NCBI GenBank assembly: GCA_032988165.1
Contig: JANTQF010000522.1
Span: 1-17,363, forward strand
Length of the DNA stretch: 17,363 bases
Source of the DNA: Emmonsiellopsis sp. PD_33
Lineage: Eukaryota; Ascomycota; Eurotiomycetes; Onygenales; Ajellomycetaceae
Direction of reading: 5' to 3'
Shown: positions 17,055 to 17,363 of the stretch, piece by piece
Numbering within the stretch: position 1 is the first letter of the stretch
Layout of the letters: each line of letters opens with the position of its first letter
Made by a program: the position numbers and the translations under genes
The notes under the pieces: generated by a model
Database searches by the model: none
What the model saw: the letters and a program-made list of their open reading frames with translations, nothing else
What the model was told of the DNA's origin: nothing

Positions 17055-17363
17055 CTACTGACACAGTAAACCCATGGGCCCAAATCATACTTCAACTGCG
17101 TTTTTCACAACATTTACGAAATCGCCCATCGTCCCCCCTGAACAACTCGACCAAATCTGACACCCATTCCCAAAGTGAATGGTGTGACTATCAGAAAACC
17201 ACTTTCTTTACCCACTACTTATACCTTCCTTGATTGTTCATTTCGGGTCTCTATTTCCTCCCCCGTCCCCCCACCCCTACCCTTCCTATTCTCCCCTCAT
17301 CTCCCCCCCCCCTTTCTCTACCCCCCATCCATTCCTCTCCCTCCTCCGTTTCCTTGCACTCCC
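17055..17363 (+). other. C-rich, strand-asymmetric terminal tract
   Basis: From about 17240 to the window edge the + strand is almost all pyrimidine with C6-C10 runs. No frame is supported. Long CT tracts occur in promoters of filamentous fungi, so this may be the start of the next gene's upstream region; the window ends before that can be judged. Confidence 0.45.

Noticed and set aside
1..17363. CRISPR arrays, tRNA, rRNA, bacterial operons
   Set aside because: No regularly spaced repeats, no cloverleaf or rRNA stretches found by eye, and the content is typical of a fungal nuclear genome.

Overview
The window looks like nuclear DNA of a filamentous fungus, most likely an ascomycete with repeat-induced point mutation (RIP) or a closely related C-to-T process. 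Reading by eye I found no CpG dinucleotide from base 1 to about 15,098. Long reading frames there are peppered with stops that fit C-to-T and G-to-A changes, and the two LTRs of one retrotransposon differ at 26 of 161 bases, all transitions. From about 15.1 kb CpG returns gradually, and the sequence becomes ordinary low-copy-looking DNA. The species cannot be read from the sequence.

Layout. Bases 1-134 look like the right end of one PIF/Harbinger-type DNA transposon. It abuts, across a single TAA, the left end of a second Harbinger element (138-14931; TIR starting GGCCATGTTCAGT at both ends; TAA on both sides). That element carries the usual two genes, convergently placed: a DDE transposase on + and a Myb/SANT-like DNA-binding protein on -. 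A Ty3/gypsy chromovirus (841-12006, 161-bp LTRs, 5-bp duplication TCAAG) inserted into the 5' part of the transposase gene and split it into 541-840 and 12012-13011. Inside the gypsy element, a 160-bp LTR of the same family sits in reverse orientation between the protease and reverse transcriptase regions, flanked by its own duplication (GAAGA). The order of events is therefore Harbinger, then gypsy, then solo LTR. RIP acted on all of them.

The gypsy element is unusual. Its gag-pol lies in one frame (frame 3) with a C2H2-type finger, aspartic protease, reverse transcriptase, RNase H, integrase and C-terminal chromodomain, ending at 8210. Between pol and the 3' LTR lies a second frame of about 939 codons (8804-11620, frame 2) that I cannot assign to any family. 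It has a CT-rich leader upstream and a 17-bp stem-loop just after its end. This is the best candidate for something undescribed.

Right of the transposons, 15270-16209 (perhaps to about 16376) is a decayed protein gene broken by stops and by shifts next to homopolymer runs. At 16653-17045 a small unrecognised gene has CCAAT and TATA-like motifs upstream and one in-frame TGA. The window ends in a strongly C-rich, strand-asymmetric tract. I saw no tRNA, rRNA or CRISPR. No gene in the window is confidently intact.
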